Source: Bombella favorum
GTDB taxonomy: Bacteria; Pseudomonadota; Alphaproteobacteria; Acetobacterales; Acetobacteraceae
Assembly (NCBI RefSeq): GCF_014048475.1
Contig: NZ_NWUS01000001.1
Location: forward strand, 930,001 to 994,000
Length of the DNA: 64,000 nt
Direction: 5' to 3'
Made by a program: the position numbers and the translations under genes. Shown one piece after another: positions 16,925 to 27,133 of the stretch (the stretch's first letter is position 1; every line of letters starts with the position of its first letter). The notes beneath the pieces are model-generated. The model did not search any database and had not been told where the DNA came from. It was given only the letters and a program-made list of their open reading frames with translations.

Positions 16925-17716
16925 CTAGTCTTCCTCGCCGTAAAACTCCTCTCCCAGCACAATAGCTGGACGGCCTTTGGAGCGACGAAAATTATTCGTA
17001 TCCCGCAAGGAATAGGCACAGCCACAATATTCCTGCTTGTAAAACCGCTCCCGCTTGCTGATCTCAATCATACGGGCAGAGCCGCCGCCTTTGCGCCAGT
17101 TGAAGTCCCAGTAAGCTAGTCCTTCATAAGGGGCCACGGCCCGGGCCCCGCAATCATTGATCTGGGCCATATTCTTCCAACGAGAAATACCCAGAGAGCT
17201 AGTCATAACCGGGAAGCCATGCTCATGCGCATATAAGGCGGTACGCTCAAAGCGCATATCGAAGCACATTGTGCAGCGTATGCCACGTTCCGGCTCCCAT
17301 TCCATACCCTTCGCCCGGGCGAACCAATCATCCTTATCGTAATCGGCATCCACAAAAGGAATATTATTTGCCTCAGCAAAGCGGACGTTCTCCTCCTTGC
17401 GTAGGAGATATTCCCGTTCTGGATGAATATTCGGATTATAGAAAAAGATGGTGTAGTCGATGCCGGATTCCGTCATCGCCTCCATCACCTCACCCGAGCA
17501 AGGAGCACAGCAGGAATGTAGCAGAACCTTCTTCTGCCCCCCCGGTGGCTCAAGAAACACTCTACCGGAAGGTGTCAACGGTGTTGACCTGCGGCGTTTC
17601 TTACGGGCCGCATAGCCCCGCTCCCTGCCGGAAGCCTCCACTGCTACGGGGCCCTGCACCTCATCACAGGCCGAATCATGAAGGGCTCCCTGCTGGTCTG
17701 TCCGCTCATGGCTCAT
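16925..17716 (-). CDS. queH: Epoxyqueuosine reductase QueH
   Basis: A 263-residue QueH (DUF208) protein, the non-B12 enzyme that reduces epoxyqueuosine to queuosine in tRNA with GUN anticodons. The core starts near residue 60 with [15 protein letters not shown], and continues with [51 protein letters not shown] and [12 protein letters not shown]. These Cys pairs bind an iron-sulfur cluster and a second metal site. The first 55 residues are an unusual basic extension ([10 protein letters not shown]). The start at 17716 has agagga upstream; 17740 is also open. It precedes the glycerate kinase gene. Confidence 0.92.
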   Translation of the reverse strand: MSHERTDQQGALHDSACDEVQGPVAVEASGRERGYAARKKRRRSTPLTPSGRVFLEPPGGQKKVLLHSCCAPCSGEVMEAMTESGIDYTIFFYNPNIHPEREYLLRKEENVRFAEANNIPFVDADYDKDDWFARAKGMEWEPERGIRCTMCFDMRFERTALYAHEHGFPVMTSSLGISRWKNMAQINDCGARAVAPYEGLAYWDFNWRKGGGSARMIEISKRERFYKQEYCGCAYSLRDTNNFRRSKGRPAIVLGEEFYGEED

Positions 17717-17902
17717 TCGTGGTTTCCTCTGTCCGATCATCAGCGCAGAACCGGCCTCCGGCCGGAATACTTGCCCGCCATACAGGGCAGATGCGGGCCT
17801 GTCGAGAAAAACCCCTTTCCTCCTCCCCTAAACTGGTCGGAAACGCCGGACACCGGTCTTACAAAGCAGCTTGAGTTCCCAGCATAGTAAGCCCGAATAA
17901 AA

Positions 17903-19081
17903 TCAACCTCTCACCAGACACCTCAGCCAACACCAGCCACAGGCAGCGGCAATGAGGGAGCCCACGAGAATACCAATCTTACTGGACACCAGCAGAATAG
18001 AAGCAGGAAAAGCCAGTGACGCCATGAAGAGACTAACTGTAAAGCCCAACCCACAAAGCAAACAGAGGCCAAATAGCATCCGCCATGATGTTCCTTCTGG
18101 AAGAAGGGCCAGACGACACCGTATGACTAGCCACGTCATGCCAAATATGCCGCCTGTTTTGCCAATCACCAATCCGGCAGCAACAGCACAAACCAAACGA
18201 AGGTTAAGAGCCGCAGCAGGAACATCAACCAACGGTATGCCCACCGTGACAAAACCAAACAGCGGCAGAATCAGCCATGTAACCCATGATGAAATGCCAC
18301 GCTCCACAAGTTCCAAAGGGGAAAGAGCTGCGGGATCACCCTTCTGGCGGACTGTCGGCAGGCAGAGACCCACCACAACACCTGCCAACGTAGGGTGCAG
18401 CCCTGCTCCCATCATACAGCCCCACAACAAACACCCGCCGACACCATAAAGCCACAGGCACCCCACACCTCTCCACCCTGCAAATGCCATCACGCCCATA
18501 AGCACGATACTGCCTAGAAAAGGTATGACATGCAGAGCACCGCCATAGAACAGAGCAATGATGAGGATTCCCAACACATCATCAAAAATGGCCAGAGCCA
18601 TCAGCCAGACTCGCCCACCCTCTGACACACGCCGCCCCAATGCCAGAATGATCGGCACTGTGAAGGCCGCATCCGTAGCAACAGGAATAGCCCATCCAGC
18701 TGAAAGCGCAGGATCAGGTGCGGCAATCAGCGTATAGAGGCAGGCAGGAACAGCCACACCTCCCAGCGCCGAAAGACAGGGAAGAAGAGCCTGCCGGAAA
18801 CTTGCAAGGTGCCCTGTACTCAACTCCTTTTTCAATTCGAGCGTGATGCCGAGAAAAAACAACGTCATCGGGCCAATGGTAACGAGCTCAGCAAAGCTAG
18901 GTAGGCTGATCTCCAGCATACCGGTTACCGGAACCAACCGCCCCAAGGGATGGGCCAACAGCATATAAAAAGAACGCCATGGCGAATTAGCCAACGCCAA
19001 CCCGAGCATCGCCATGAATAGAAGAAAACAGGGGCCAGCCGTTTCGGAGGGAAAAGACCAACGCCTATGCTTTATCGCCAC
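17903..19081 (-). CDS. nhaA: Na+/H+ antiporter NhaA
   Basis: A 392-residue inner membrane antiporter, the length of E. coli NhaA (388). It exchanges protons for sodium or lithium and serves pH and salt homeostasis. Key regions are MTLFFLGITLELKKEL near residue 75, the VATDAAFTVPIILALG segment and the AIFDDVLGILIIALFY helix, whose double Asp corresponds to the ion-binding pair. The gene starts with GTG at 19081. It stands alone between queH/glxK and an outer membrane protein gene on the same strand. Confidence 0.95.
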   Translation of the reverse strand: MAIKHRRWSFPSETAGPCFLLFMAMLGLALANSPWRSFYMLLAHPLGRLVPVTGMLEISLPSFAELVTIGPMTLFFLGITLELKKELSTGHLASFRQALLPCLSALGGVAVPACLYTLIAAPDPALSAGWAIPVATDAAFTVPIILALGRRVSEGGRVWLMALAIFDDVLGILIIALFYGGALHVIPFLGSIVLMGVMAFAGWRGVGCLWLYGVGGCLLWGCMMGAGLHPTLAGVVVGLCLPTVRQKGDPAALSPLELVERGISSWVTWLILPLFGFVTVGIPLVDVPAAALNLRLVCAVAAGLVIGKTGGIFGMTWLVIRCRLALLPEGTSWRMLFGLCLLCGLGFTVSLFMASLAFPASILLVSSKIGILVGSLIAAACGWCWLRCLVRG

Positions 19082-19148
19082 CCTTACCCTGCTCCCCGAC
19101 TATCCACATCATACCCCTGCAAGAGGCCTCCCGCAGGTGGAAAGACCG

Positions 19149-20069
19149 TCAATAGCGGGAAAACAGGGCTCCATCAAACCGATAAACCAGCTTAAAATAA
19201 TAGGCATTAGTTTCCGAAATATAACGCCCATCCACTGAATGTGCATAGCGGGTCGTAATATCCAGTTTGGGATTAATTTTCCACATCAACCCCACGCCCA
19301 ACGTAACCTCACGGCTACTACTATCCGCCACGTAACGGCCCAGCGTATTATCACGCCATCCGGCATTATTCTGCCAGTCCATAGAGAAAAAGGGCTCCCA
19401 CATGCGGCTTGCCTTCCAACTAAACCGCAAATTGCTATGGAAAGCCGTCCCCGGATGATAGGAGTGTTCCCCCCGGACATGCTTGGTAGACGCTACTACA
19501 GCCCCGAGATCACCATCAAAGCTGAAATGCTTCCACTCATAATCAAACATGAAACTTGAAAGATTGGACCAATATTGAGGATTCAGATCCCGCCGGGTAG
19601 CACTTGGTGTCTGCATAAAGGTCTGAATACCGAAAGTACTATGTTGATTGGGCTTAAACCACACAGCAGGCCCCGTGATGGTTGGCCCTAGCCCCCCATA
19701 ATTTGTCCCATTCGCTAGACGATAGCTTTCCGTCTGAATGACCTCATAAGCAAAACCGACATGAGGAATGGAGTCAAACGTCCAGAAATGGACATACTTG
19801 CTTAAGCCGGACCATGTGTGGCTCCCACCTTCCGGCCTCCGGGAGCCTTTCCCATTGTAGGAACTGCCAGCCGCATTACCGTCCCCATACTGCACGAACA
19901 CATTAAAGGGTTTGAAATCCACTGGCAGGTCATATTCATGCGGACCAATAACAGCGAATGTAATATCAGAAGCCGCTACTAATGAGGAAGATAAAAGCCA
20001 GAACAGGGCCGCACCTACCGCCCCCAGCAACAACACACCCGGTGATCGCACTCTCCTCAGGCACAGCAT
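19149..20069 (-). CDS. Outer membrane channel, MetA-pathway (phenol degradation) transporter-like
   Basis: A 306-residue protein with a signal peptide (LLLGAVGAALFWLLSSSLVAAS) and a beta-barrel pattern of alternating residues to the end. Segments such as VDFKPFNVFVQYGDG, HVGFAYEVIQTESYR, PAVWFKPNQHSTFG and LGVGLMWKINPKLDITTRY fit the family called putative MetA-pathway of phenol degradation, outer membrane proteins of about 300 residues. The substrate is unknown; the family name comes from a context that is not seen here. Monocistronic; its ATG has gaagg upstream. Confidence 0.72.
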   Translation of the reverse strand: MLCLRRVRSPGVLLLGAVGAALFWLLSSSLVAASDITFAVIGPHEYDLPVDFKPFNVFVQYGDGNAAGSSYNGKGSRRPEGGSHTWSGLSKYVHFWTFDSIPHVGFAYEVIQTESYRLANGTNYGGLGPTITGPAVWFKPNQHSTFGIQTFMQTPSATRRDLNPQYWSNLSSFMFDYEWKHFSFDGDLGAVVASTKHVRGEHSYHPGTAFHSNLRFSWKASRMWEPFFSMDWQNNAGWRDNTLGRYVADSSSREVTLGVGLMWKINPKLDITTRYAHSVDGRYISETNAYYFKLVYRFDGALFSRY

Positions 20070-20301
20070 GTGAAGCCTTCCCCACAGAGCCAGACGTAAT
20101 ACAGAACCTAGCCGCCACTAGAAGGCTGCATCACGCTCTCCACCATCCAACACGGATGGCCAGTTAAAGACGGCTTCTCTCTGTATAGAAGGAGAGGTTC
20201 TATTTTAACAAGTCAGATCAATATCAAATATAATAGTACCCTATCAGTACAAATTTCAGTGCCTCTCGTCAGGCTTTACCTCACGCAACATAGGGGAGGA
20301 A

Positions 20302-21660
20302 TTATGCCCCCATCCTCTCACACCGCTTTGCCCAGACGCAATAAACCACACCCGTGACCAACAAGCTGACAACCCAAGAAATATCTACACCATGTAGGGA
20401 AGCAACAAGCGGCCCCGTATAAGGGCCTGTCTTCATAAAAGGCAGCTCCACCAAAACACCCGTGAGATAGATCAGCACAACCGGTGCATTAAAACGCCCA
20501 TACTGCCCACCATCAGCCCTGAAAAACGCCATTACGTCATACTCACCATGCCGCAGCAGGTAATAATCACACAGATTGATCGCCGTCCACGGCACCAGCA
20601 CAGCCATGAGAATATCCAGAAAGGACGTATAAGCCTTCAAGAAATCTCCCACCATGCCGAGGCTCATCACAAGGGCAGCCCCCAAAAGCAACACCGTCAT
20701 AACAAGCCGCCCCCCCAGCCCAGACCGCCATGAAGGGCAGAAGGTCTGTACCAATGTCAGGCTACACAGGGCCCCACAATAAACACTCATGGCATTGGCC
20801 AGTGGAATAGCCAGTGCCAGTACCAGCAGGACAATATCCCCCATACGCCCACCCGTCAGGGAAAGCGCACCAGCCAGCGGCAGAGACGGATAGCTCAGTG
20901 CCAGCAGGCTACCCAGTACCATCGGCAGCACAGCCCCGATAACTGTTCCCCCATAGGTCGCCCAGAAAGCCTGACGGCCAGAGCCTGCCTCATCCGGCAG
21001 ATACCGCGAAGAATCAGAGACATAAGGGGCATAGGCAATCTGCCAGAGAGCCGAAACGGAAAATGCCCCAAAAAAACCGGCCACAGTGCCGTGCATGTCC
21101 GCCAACAATGTGCGGGAGAACCCACCCAATCCACAACCAATGGCATAGATAACCGCCACAATGGAGACCCAGCTGGCCACACGGGAGCATACATGAATGG
21201 CCCTATACCCCATCATACAGGGCAGCAGTGTCAGCACAGCAATGAGCCAAACCCCCCTATTGCCGTGGAATACAGGAAGTACATGGGCTAGAGCCTCGCC
21301 CCCCACAACGCAGTTAGAGGCTGCGAAACCTATATACATGAGTACGACGAGAAGGATGATCGGTACCGACCCATAAATACCGAACTGCCCCCGGCTCTGC
21401 ACCATTTGGGGAACGCCGAGACGTGGCCCCTGTGCGGCATGGAGGGCCATGAAAATCGCCCCCACTACATTGCCTAGCACCAGTGCCAAAATAGACCAGA
21501 TAAGGGACAGACCAAACACGGCAGGCCCCAAAGCACCGGTGACAACTGTCAGCAATGTCATATTGGCACTGAACCAGACCGAAAACAGGTCCGTTACACG
21601 CCCGTGGCGATGCGCCTGCGGAACGGGATGGATAGTATGGGTTTCCATATGGGTACTCAT
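20302..21660 (-). CDS. NCS1-family purine/cytosine permease (CodB-like)
   Basis: A 452-residue transporter with twelve predicted helices. NCS1 features include FSVWFSANMTLLTVVTGALG near residue 28, GVPQMVQSRGQFGIYGSVP near residue 80, and ALWQIAYAPYVSDSSRYLP near residue 205. The Asp in the last segment and the Trp/Asn pair fit purine-cytosine permeases. Family members import cytosine, allantoin, hydantoins, thiamine precursors or nucleobases by cation symport. No cytosine deaminase gene is next to it, so the substrate stays open. It is divergent from the OprB gene at 21871. Confidence 0.85.
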   Translation of the reverse strand: MSTHMETHTIHPVPQAHRHGRVTDLFSVWFSANMTLLTVVTGALGPAVFGLSLIWSILALVLGNVVGAIFMALHAAQGPRLGVPQMVQSRGQFGIYGSVPIILLVVLMYIGFAASNCVVGGEALAHVLPVFHGNRGVWLIAVLTLLPCMMGYRAIHVCSRVASWVSIVAVIYAIGCGLGGFSRTLLADMHGTVAGFFGAFSVSALWQIAYAPYVSDSSRYLPDEAGSGRQAFWATYGGTVIGAVLPMVLGSLLALSYPSLPLAGALSLTGGRMGDIVLLVLALAIPLANAMSVYCGALCSLTLVQTFCPSWRSGLGGRLVMTVLLLGAALVMSLGMVGDFLKAYTSFLDILMAVLVPWTAINLCDYYLLRHGEYDVMAFFRADGGQYGRFNAPVVLIYLTGVLVELPFMKTGPYTGPLVASLHGVDISWVVSLLVTGVVYCVWAKRCERMGA

Positions 21661-21870
21661 GGCCCCGCTTTTCCCACACTCCCCAAGGCGTGAAAAGAGA
21701 TTACTTTACGTTAATCATACCAACCCCGCCGGACCAATCCAAAAAATACCCGTGGCCAGAAGATAGACTTTGAAGTTTCATCAAAAATTCTTTAACAGAT
21801 TCTGCAATATCATCTCCTTGTGGGAAAATACCGCACTACCAGGGTTCTTTTTGAAGAAATGGGGAATAAA

Positions 21871-23415
21871 ATGTCTGCTCTTTCCTCCCACCCCATTCAG
21901 AATGAAAATCCCATAATCCTGAAATTATTTTTCCATTATTTCTCTGCTACCTTAAAAAAACTGGCAAAAAACTGGCGTGTTATACTCCCTATAGGCCTTT
22001 TCTTCTTTTCCTCCCCTCTCGCACATGGGCAGGTACTTGACGAAATTATCGGGAACGAGCCGCTGCTCCGGGTCGATACCCCCCTGCCCGCCCATGGTGG
22101 CTATACAACCTCCGTCCCACCTTTTGGCAGGCCGGAAGCCCTCTTCCCCCACGGCTTCGGCATGACAGACTGGTTGCGCAAACGGGGTATTGCCTTCCTG
22201 CTTGATAATACAAACGAATTTGCCGGTGCCATCACGCCCCCCAAAAAGAACTATCCCAACTCCCAGCATTTCGCTCCATACAAGCAAGGGGCCAGCAATG
22301 CCGGACAATATGCCGCTTCGCTTAACATCGACTGGGAGCAACTCATCGGGTTCCGTGGATTCTCCACGCACAGTATTATTGTTGGCCGCTACGGGACGAC
22401 AGCAAACCGCATGTTCGGTGACTGGCTAAACCATGCTTCGGAAGATTATGGCGGTGGTGGGAACGTGGTTATCCATCTAGTCATGGCCTACGGGGAAGAA
22501 ACCCTGTTCGGTGGCCGCCTCTCCATCGCTGCGGGCCGTATGGCGGAAATGTCAGATTTCCAAAATAGCCCCCTCTTCTGCAACTTCCAGAATGGTAGCA
22601 TCTGCGGCCGCCCCAAGGCGGCAACGGACAGTAGCTTCGTCAGCGGTTATCCAGCTGCTGTCTGGGCTGGGCGTATCCGTGTCCGCCCGTCACGCTCACT
22701 TTATGTGCAGAGTGGACTCTATGCGGGCGAAAACGGCATCTACAAAAACGAACAGCACCGCACTGGCTTCAAGTTCAATGGTGGGAATATCAACGGATTC
22801 CGCCTCCCCTTAGAAATAGGATGGGAGCCGCTCTTTGGTAACAACCATCCCGGGCACTATAAAATCGGTGGCGTGATGATGACCGCTCCCAGCCCCGACA
22901 ATTATTTCGATGAAGACGGTCAGCCCTATGCCCTAAGCAAAGGCAAACCTCGCATACGGCATGATGGCTATGGTGCCTGGTTCATGGCTGACCAGCATAT
23001 ATTGAATCATTATCACAGCAAAAAGCGTGGAATTACGCTGCTGGGGGGCTTCCTCTATAACGATAAGCGCATCGCCCTGCGGGAGTGGGAAGCCTACGGT
23101 GCCCTCATAGACCGTGGTATCTTCCGGTCCCGCCCCTTTGATACATTTGGCCTTTCCTTCACCTATGAGAAAATTGCCCCCGGCGTACAAGCAACCGAAG
23201 CCACAATGTTGGATACCCAGCAATTCAGCCGCCTCCCGAACCACGCGACTGGCGTACAGCGCCATGCTGCCGTGCTAGAGGTCAACTACGCCATCCATGT
23301 CTACCGAGGAGTTATCTTTCAGCCCCTACTAGAATATTTTTTCCGCCCCAATGGACAGGGTAATCTGCGTGATGCCGCCCTGCTTGGCTTTAAGAGTCAT
23401 ATTGAGATTTTCTAG
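21871..23415 (+). CDS. oprB: OprB-family carbohydrate-selective porin
   Basis: A 514-residue outer membrane porin that allows passive, sugar-selective entry. A signal peptide (NWRVILPIGLFFFSSPLAHG) precedes the mature barrel. OprB traits are the N-terminal WLRKRGIAFLLDNTNEFAG segment, LNIDWEQLIGFRGFSTHSII, a long barrel with GLYAGENGIYKN and WEPLFGNNHPGHYKIG, and a final beta strand ending GFKSHIEIF. The ATG at 21871 follows gggga; the in-frame ATG at 21820 gives a longer leader that is less likely. Acetic acid bacteria use such porins to feed periplasmic sugar oxidation. A second OprB gene is at 32243-33976. Confidence 0.85.
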   Translation: MSALSSHPIQNENPIILKLFFHYFSATLKKLAKNWRVILPIGLFFFSSPLAHGQVLDEIIGNEPLLRVDTPLPAHGGYTTSVPPFGRPEALFPHGFGMTDWLRKRGIAFLLDNTNEFAGAITPPKKNYPNSQHFAPYKQGASNAGQYAASLNIDWEQLIGFRGFSTHSIIVGRYGTTANRMFGDWLNHASEDYGGGGNVVIHLVMAYGEETLFGGRLSIAAGRMAEMSDFQNSPLFCNFQNGSICGRPKAATDSSFVSGYPAAVWAGRIRVRPSRSLYVQSGLYAGENGIYKNEQHRTGFKFNGGNINGFRLPLEIGWEPLFGNNHPGHYKIGGVMMTAPSPDNYFDEDGQPYALSKGKPRIRHDGYGAWFMADQHILNHYHSKKRGITLLGGFLYNDKRIALREWEAYGALIDRGIFRSRPFDTFGLSFTYEKIAPGVQATEATMLDTQQFSRLPNHATGVQRHAAVLEVNYAIHVYRGVIFQPLLEYFFRPNGQGNLRDAALLGFKSHIEIF

Positions 23416-23565
23416 GGCTTTTCACCGCACGTATAACGGTTGCACGTAAAGTGTTTTTAGGGTGTTATCACTATGTATCGGGATGAGCAGTCACTCAAAG
23501 AAGGGTCAGCTGCAGCTGCCTGTGTAAGCAGGCCATCCTCCATCATATGACTTAAGGATATTCCC

Positions 23566-24294
23566 ATGCGCTTCACGACACTGCACAAGGGCCTTGCCCT
23601 CTCCATTTTTGGCTTGGGTACACTGGCTGCACCAGCTTTCGCTGATGACGCAGCGCCGACTGCCCACGACAAGGCATCTGCCACAACCAGCAAACATATA
23701 AAAAGCGAACGCAAAAAAGAACATCGCGCGTTTCATCACCTGTCCGAACATGGCCAGCAGGCCATGACGAGCATCCTGCAGGCTCAGCACATCCTCGCTG
23801 CTGGACAGAGCGAACAGGCCCTGCCGGCTCTTAATGCCGCTCTGGCCCATCTTCAGGCTGCATCCAAGGCTCGTGAGCAGTTCACCGCTGCCGAAGCTGA
23901 TCTGCACCCCGCCCCTCAGCATCCTGTCTCCAGCGCCCATACCCCCCAGAGCGGCCCGACAGACTGGATCCCGGTTGGTGGTGAAGTTATTGCTACAGAC
24001 ACGCTGGAACCCAGCAAAAAAAGTGCCGTGGCAACAGCCAATGCCCAGCTAAAAGCAGGCCAGACCCAGCAGGCCGCCCAGACCCTACAGGTTGTCGGGC
24101 AGGACATCGACTTCATCGTCGCTCTGGCCCCTCTGGCCCAGCTTCAGGGTTTTGTGAACCGTGCCCTGATTTTTGCAGAAGGTCATCATCCTGATGCTGC
24201 TACTGTGGCTCTAAATGATGCGCTGAATACACTCGTCTTCGTTTCCGAGAATGTCGTGACCGAAGCAACAGCTGCCGCTCAGAAGCAGAAATAA
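23566..24294 (+). CDS. YfdX family protein
   Basis: A 242-residue periplasmic protein. A signal peptide (LALSIFGLGTLAAPAFAD) is followed by a charged, helical domain (KHIKSERKKEHRAFHHLSEHGQQAM) and the YfdX-characteristic DWIPVGGEVIATDTLEPSKK and VALAPLAQLQGFVNRALIFAE region. YfdX-type proteins are linked with envelope or acid stress in enterobacteria, but the molecular activity is unknown. The start has taagga upstream. A strong terminator lies 40 bases after the stop, so the gene is transcribed alone. Confidence 0.82.
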   Translation: MRFTTLHKGLALSIFGLGTLAAPAFADDAAPTAHDKASATTSKHIKSERKKEHRAFHHLSEHGQQAMTSILQAQHILAAGQSEQALPALNAALAHLQAASKAREQFTAAEADLHPAPQHPVSSAHTPQSGPTDWIPVGGEVIATDTLEPSKKSAVATANAQLKAGQTQQAAQTLQVVGQDIDFIVALAPLAQLQGFVNRALIFAEGHHPDAATVALNDALNTLVFVSENVVTEATAAAQKQK

Positions 24295-24333
24295 GACGGC
24301 TTCTCCTCTTCCTCAGAAGGCGAGACCCTCATA

Positions 24334-24367
24334 AAGAAAACCGGCATGTCACCGTGCCGGTTTTCTT
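24334..24367 (+). terminator. Rho-independent terminator after the YfdX gene
   Basis: A perfect 13-bp stem (aagaaaaccggca at 24334-24346 with tgccggttttctt at 24355-24367) and an 8-base loop. The T-rich right arm makes a U-tract for the plus strand and the A-rich left arm gives one for the minus strand, so it may work in both directions. Confidence 0.85.
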
Positions 24368-24648
24368 ATATCTACCTGCCAGAGCCATCATAAACATGAT
24401 CGGTCAACGCTCGGCGGACTCCATATCTTCCAAAAGCTGTGTGGATAATCACTCACATGACAGACTAAAGATGGCAATTTTCTGCGGCTCCACACCTGTG
24501 GAAAACTCTGTGAGTAATGATAACTTCCTATTGACAGCGATTCCTATGAGAGAGACCGGGGAGTCGCAAGGGGGCAGAAAGAAAACTGTTCACAGCCTCT
24601 CATCAAGGAGGCCTCGCATCATCCATTCCCTCCCCCCAACGCCCTTTA

Positions 24649-26337
24649 TTACGGCGTAGCCTGTCGTGCGGCTTGGCTGACCTGCTCTTCATCAGGCAGC
24701 ACCTCAGACCAACCGCCGCCCAGCGCATTGTAAAGGCGGGCCATATCTGTCGCAAAGGCACTGTCGCTCGCTGCCAAATCCAGCTGGGACTCCTGCAATT
24801 TTTCCTGCGCTTCCAGAACAGACAGATAAGTTGCCAACCCGGCCCGGTACTGGCTGGTTGCCAATGTCAGAGCCCGCTTCTCATCATCCACAGTCTTTGC
24901 CAGCCCCTCATGATGAATCTGCTCGTCATGATAGGCCTGCAAAGCGTTATCCACTTCATTCCATGCCTGAAGAACCGTCTGCCGGTATTCCACAGCCGCC
25001 GCACGCTGCTCGGCCTTCTTCAGCCGCAACTGCCCGTAAAGCCGCCCGCCTTGGAAAATAGGCAGAGAGATACTAGGGCCGACATTCCACGCACGGGCAT
25101 TCCAGAAGCCAAGGTCACGGAAAGACAGGGTTTGAAAACCGAAATCTGCCGTCACTGTCACCTTAGGATAAAAATCCGCCGTGGCCTCACCGACTTCCGC
25201 CACAGTTTCCCTCAAATGCTCTTCTGCCTCCCTAATATCCGGGCGGCGATGGGCCAGCTCGGAAGGTAAGCCAGCGGGCACAAAAGGAGGCACAACCGGC
25301 ACATCTGCTGTCCGGCCAAGTTCCTCATTCAGGCTCTGCGGCGGCATACCCAGAAGCAGAGCAATGGCATTCTGTTCCCGTGCTACCGTTTCATCAAGAT
25401 TAGCCTGCTGCGCCTCGATGCCATGCAGGCGTGCCTTCATGCTGTCTACATCCAGCTCCGTCACCAACCCGCTCTTATAACGGCTCTGCGCTAATGATAG
25501 CAGATTCTGCACTGTAGCATGACTATCTGCCAGAATACGCTGACGCTTCTGGTCACCACGCAACTGGAGATAATCACGGGCCATATCAGCCTGACGAGCA
25601 ATGAGGATGCTACGCCGCTCTTCCTCACTCATTTTCATCAGATATTTTGCTGCACGATACTGATAGGCCACACGCCCCCAAAGATCGATCTCATAAGTCG
25701 CATCAATCTTATCCTGCCATTGATTCAACAGCGGAACCTGCGCCTCCTGGGACCCCTGAAGGAAATTGGCCTCCTGTGCGGGCAGATCAGGAAAGCCCTT
25801 ACCCACACGCTTAAAGATTTCCTGAAGCTGCTTGGAACTATGCTGCGACCTTACATAAGTTCCATAGGCTGACAGATTGGGAAAACGCTCCGCTCCCGCA
25901 ATGATCATCTGAGCACGGCTCTGCGCCAGATTTTGCGTAGCCAGCAGGAAGGACAGGTTCTGTGTGGCGACACGATCTTCCAGAGAGGTCAGTTCAGCGT
26001 CATGGAATGTCTTCCACCACGCATCGGCCATAGGTAGCTCTGTCACGACAGAGGCGGGCGAAGCCTTTTCGTTTGTCTTGTCCTCTGGTGCCGCATTGGC
26101 ACCATGCGGGCCATGGCCGCTCCCCTTCACAGCCTCTTTGGAATCCTGATTACTGCCATTATGCAGGTCATAATGTGGTGGAGCCCAATCCTTAGGGGGG
26201 TGATACTTCGGGCCGACCATGAGGCACCCACCCAACCCCAGCAAAGCCACCCCACACAGAAGCTGCCGGCTAAAACGGCGTGAAGACAGGGCCACCGCCC
26301 CCTTACGGACGGAGTGGAACAAATGAGCGTCTTTCAC
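24649..26337 (-). CDS. Efflux outer membrane lipoprotein, NodT family
   Basis: A 562-residue outer membrane factor of the NodT/OprM type, the TolC-like exit duct of tripartite efflux pumps. The N-terminal lipobox is LLGLGGC near residue 38, after LCGVALLGLGG. The two outer membrane efflux repeats are visible: TEIDLWGRVAYQYRAAKYLM and LDVDSMKARLHGIEAQQANLDE in the first, FYPKVTVTADFGFQTL, ISLPIFQGGRLYGQLRLKKAEQ and YRAGLATYLSVLEAQEKLQESQ in the second. A low-complexity insert lies near residues 60-95. It starts with GTG (caggag upstream) and is divergent from the TetR gene. It likely serves the EmrAB-like pair at 27134-29853. Confidence 0.92.
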   Translation of the reverse strand: MKDAHLFHSVRKGAVALSSRRFSRQLLCGVALLGLGGCLMVGPKYHPPKDWAPPHYDLHNGSNQDSKEAVKGSGHGPHGANAAPEDKTNEKASPASVVTELPMADAWWKTFHDAELTSLEDRVATQNLSFLLATQNLAQSRAQMIIAGAERFPNLSAYGTYVRSQHSSKQLQEIFKRVGKGFPDLPAQEANFLQGSQEAQVPLLNQWQDKIDATYEIDLWGRVAYQYRAAKYLMKMSEEERRSILIARQADMARDYLQLRGDQKRQRILADSHATVQNLLSLAQSRYKSGLVTELDVDSMKARLHGIEAQQANLDETVAREQNAIALLLGMPPQSLNEELGRTADVPVVPPFVPAGLPSELAHRRPDIREAEEHLRETVAEVGEATADFYPKVTVTADFGFQTLSFRDLGFWNARAWNVGPSISLPIFQGGRLYGQLRLKKAEQRAAAVEYRQTVLQAWNEVDNALQAYHDEQIHHEGLAKTVDDEKRALTLATSQYRAGLATYLSVLEAQEKLQESQLDLAASDSAFATDMARLYNALGGGWSEVLPDEEQVSQAARQATP

Positions 26338-26459
26338 AGTGCAGCTCCTGAAGAATAATCAACATAAAACGGGCTAGAAACGATTTGCCCATATGGACCA
26401 TACCGCTCGGGCGGCCTATCATGCTCCCCCATACGCAGGAGCAACCCTTCCACAGGACG

Positions 26460-27104
26460 ATGACCCAGACCGAACAACCGGCCCAGCACCCTTCCCGTAA
26501 CGGCAAAGGGACATCCAGCAAATGTGAGCAGATCCTCCAAAGTGCGGGACAGCTTTTCCTCCAACAGGGCTATGAACGGACATCCATGTCGCAGATCGCC
26601 CAGTTGGCGGGTGTCTCTAAGGGGTCGCTCTATAACCATTTCGAGAACAAGGCCGACCTGTTCACGGCTTTTTTTGAAGAACGCAGCCGCACACGCCTTA
26701 ACACGCTGAAGTCCGTCTCTCAGGCACCGCAACCAGACCTGCGCACGGCCCTCAAGCAGGCAGCTGCAACTATCATCTCTCTGATGATCGACCCGGAAGC
26801 CATAGGCCTCTACCGCATCGTTGTGGCGGAGGCCAACGAATTCCCCAATCTGGCGGACACGCTCTGGCATTATGGCGTCTCCCGGACACTGACCGGTCTC
26901 TCCGAATGGTTTGCGGATAAACATGCCGCAGGCCAGCTCATCATCACAGATATCGACCTCGCTGCTGAACAGTTTCTTACGATGTGCCAAACCCGCATCA
27001 TTCACCGGAGCCGCCTTTCCCTGCCTGTGGACACCAGTCAGGCCAGCATAGACGGCGTAGCCAGCATGGTAGCGGACAGCTTCCTCCGCATGTACGCTCC
27101 CTGA
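26460..27104 (+). CDS. TetR/AcrR family transcriptional regulator
   Basis: A 214-residue repressor-type regulator. The N-terminal helix-turn-helix runs from about residue 21 to 66 (AGQLFLQQGYERTSMSQIAQ, LAGVSKGSLYNHFENKADLF). The C-terminal ligand domain resembles TetR_C_7 (AefR-like) with GLYRIVVAEANEFPNLADTL. It is encoded between the outer membrane factor gene (divergent) and the emrB-like gene (convergent, 29 bases apart), so it most likely controls this pump. A perfect inverted repeat at 29952-29969 in front of emrA is a likely target. Alternative in-frame starts exist at 26421 and 26385. Confidence 0.85.
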   Translation: MTQTEQPAQHPSRNGKGTSSKCEQILQSAGQLFLQQGYERTSMSQIAQLAGVSKGSLYNHFENKADLFTAFFEERSRTRLNTLKSVSQAPQPDLRTALKQAAATIISLMIDPEAIGLYRIVVAEANEFPNLADTLWHYGVSRTLTGLSEWFADKHAAGQLIITDIDLAAEQFLTMCQTRIIHRSRLSLPVDTSQASIDGVASMVADSFLRMYAP

Positions 27105-27133
27105 AAGAACCACCAGGCGGTCAGTCTTAACAC

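Noticed and set aside
21661-21870. Purine riboswitch in front of the NCS1 permease
   Set aside because: I looked for the paired-loop pattern of purine or related riboswitches in the divergent region and found none.
26880-26905. gaccggtc inside the TetR gene as a second operator
   Set aside because: It lacks the outer aat/att arms of the 29952-29969 site and lies within coding sequence, so chance is more likely.
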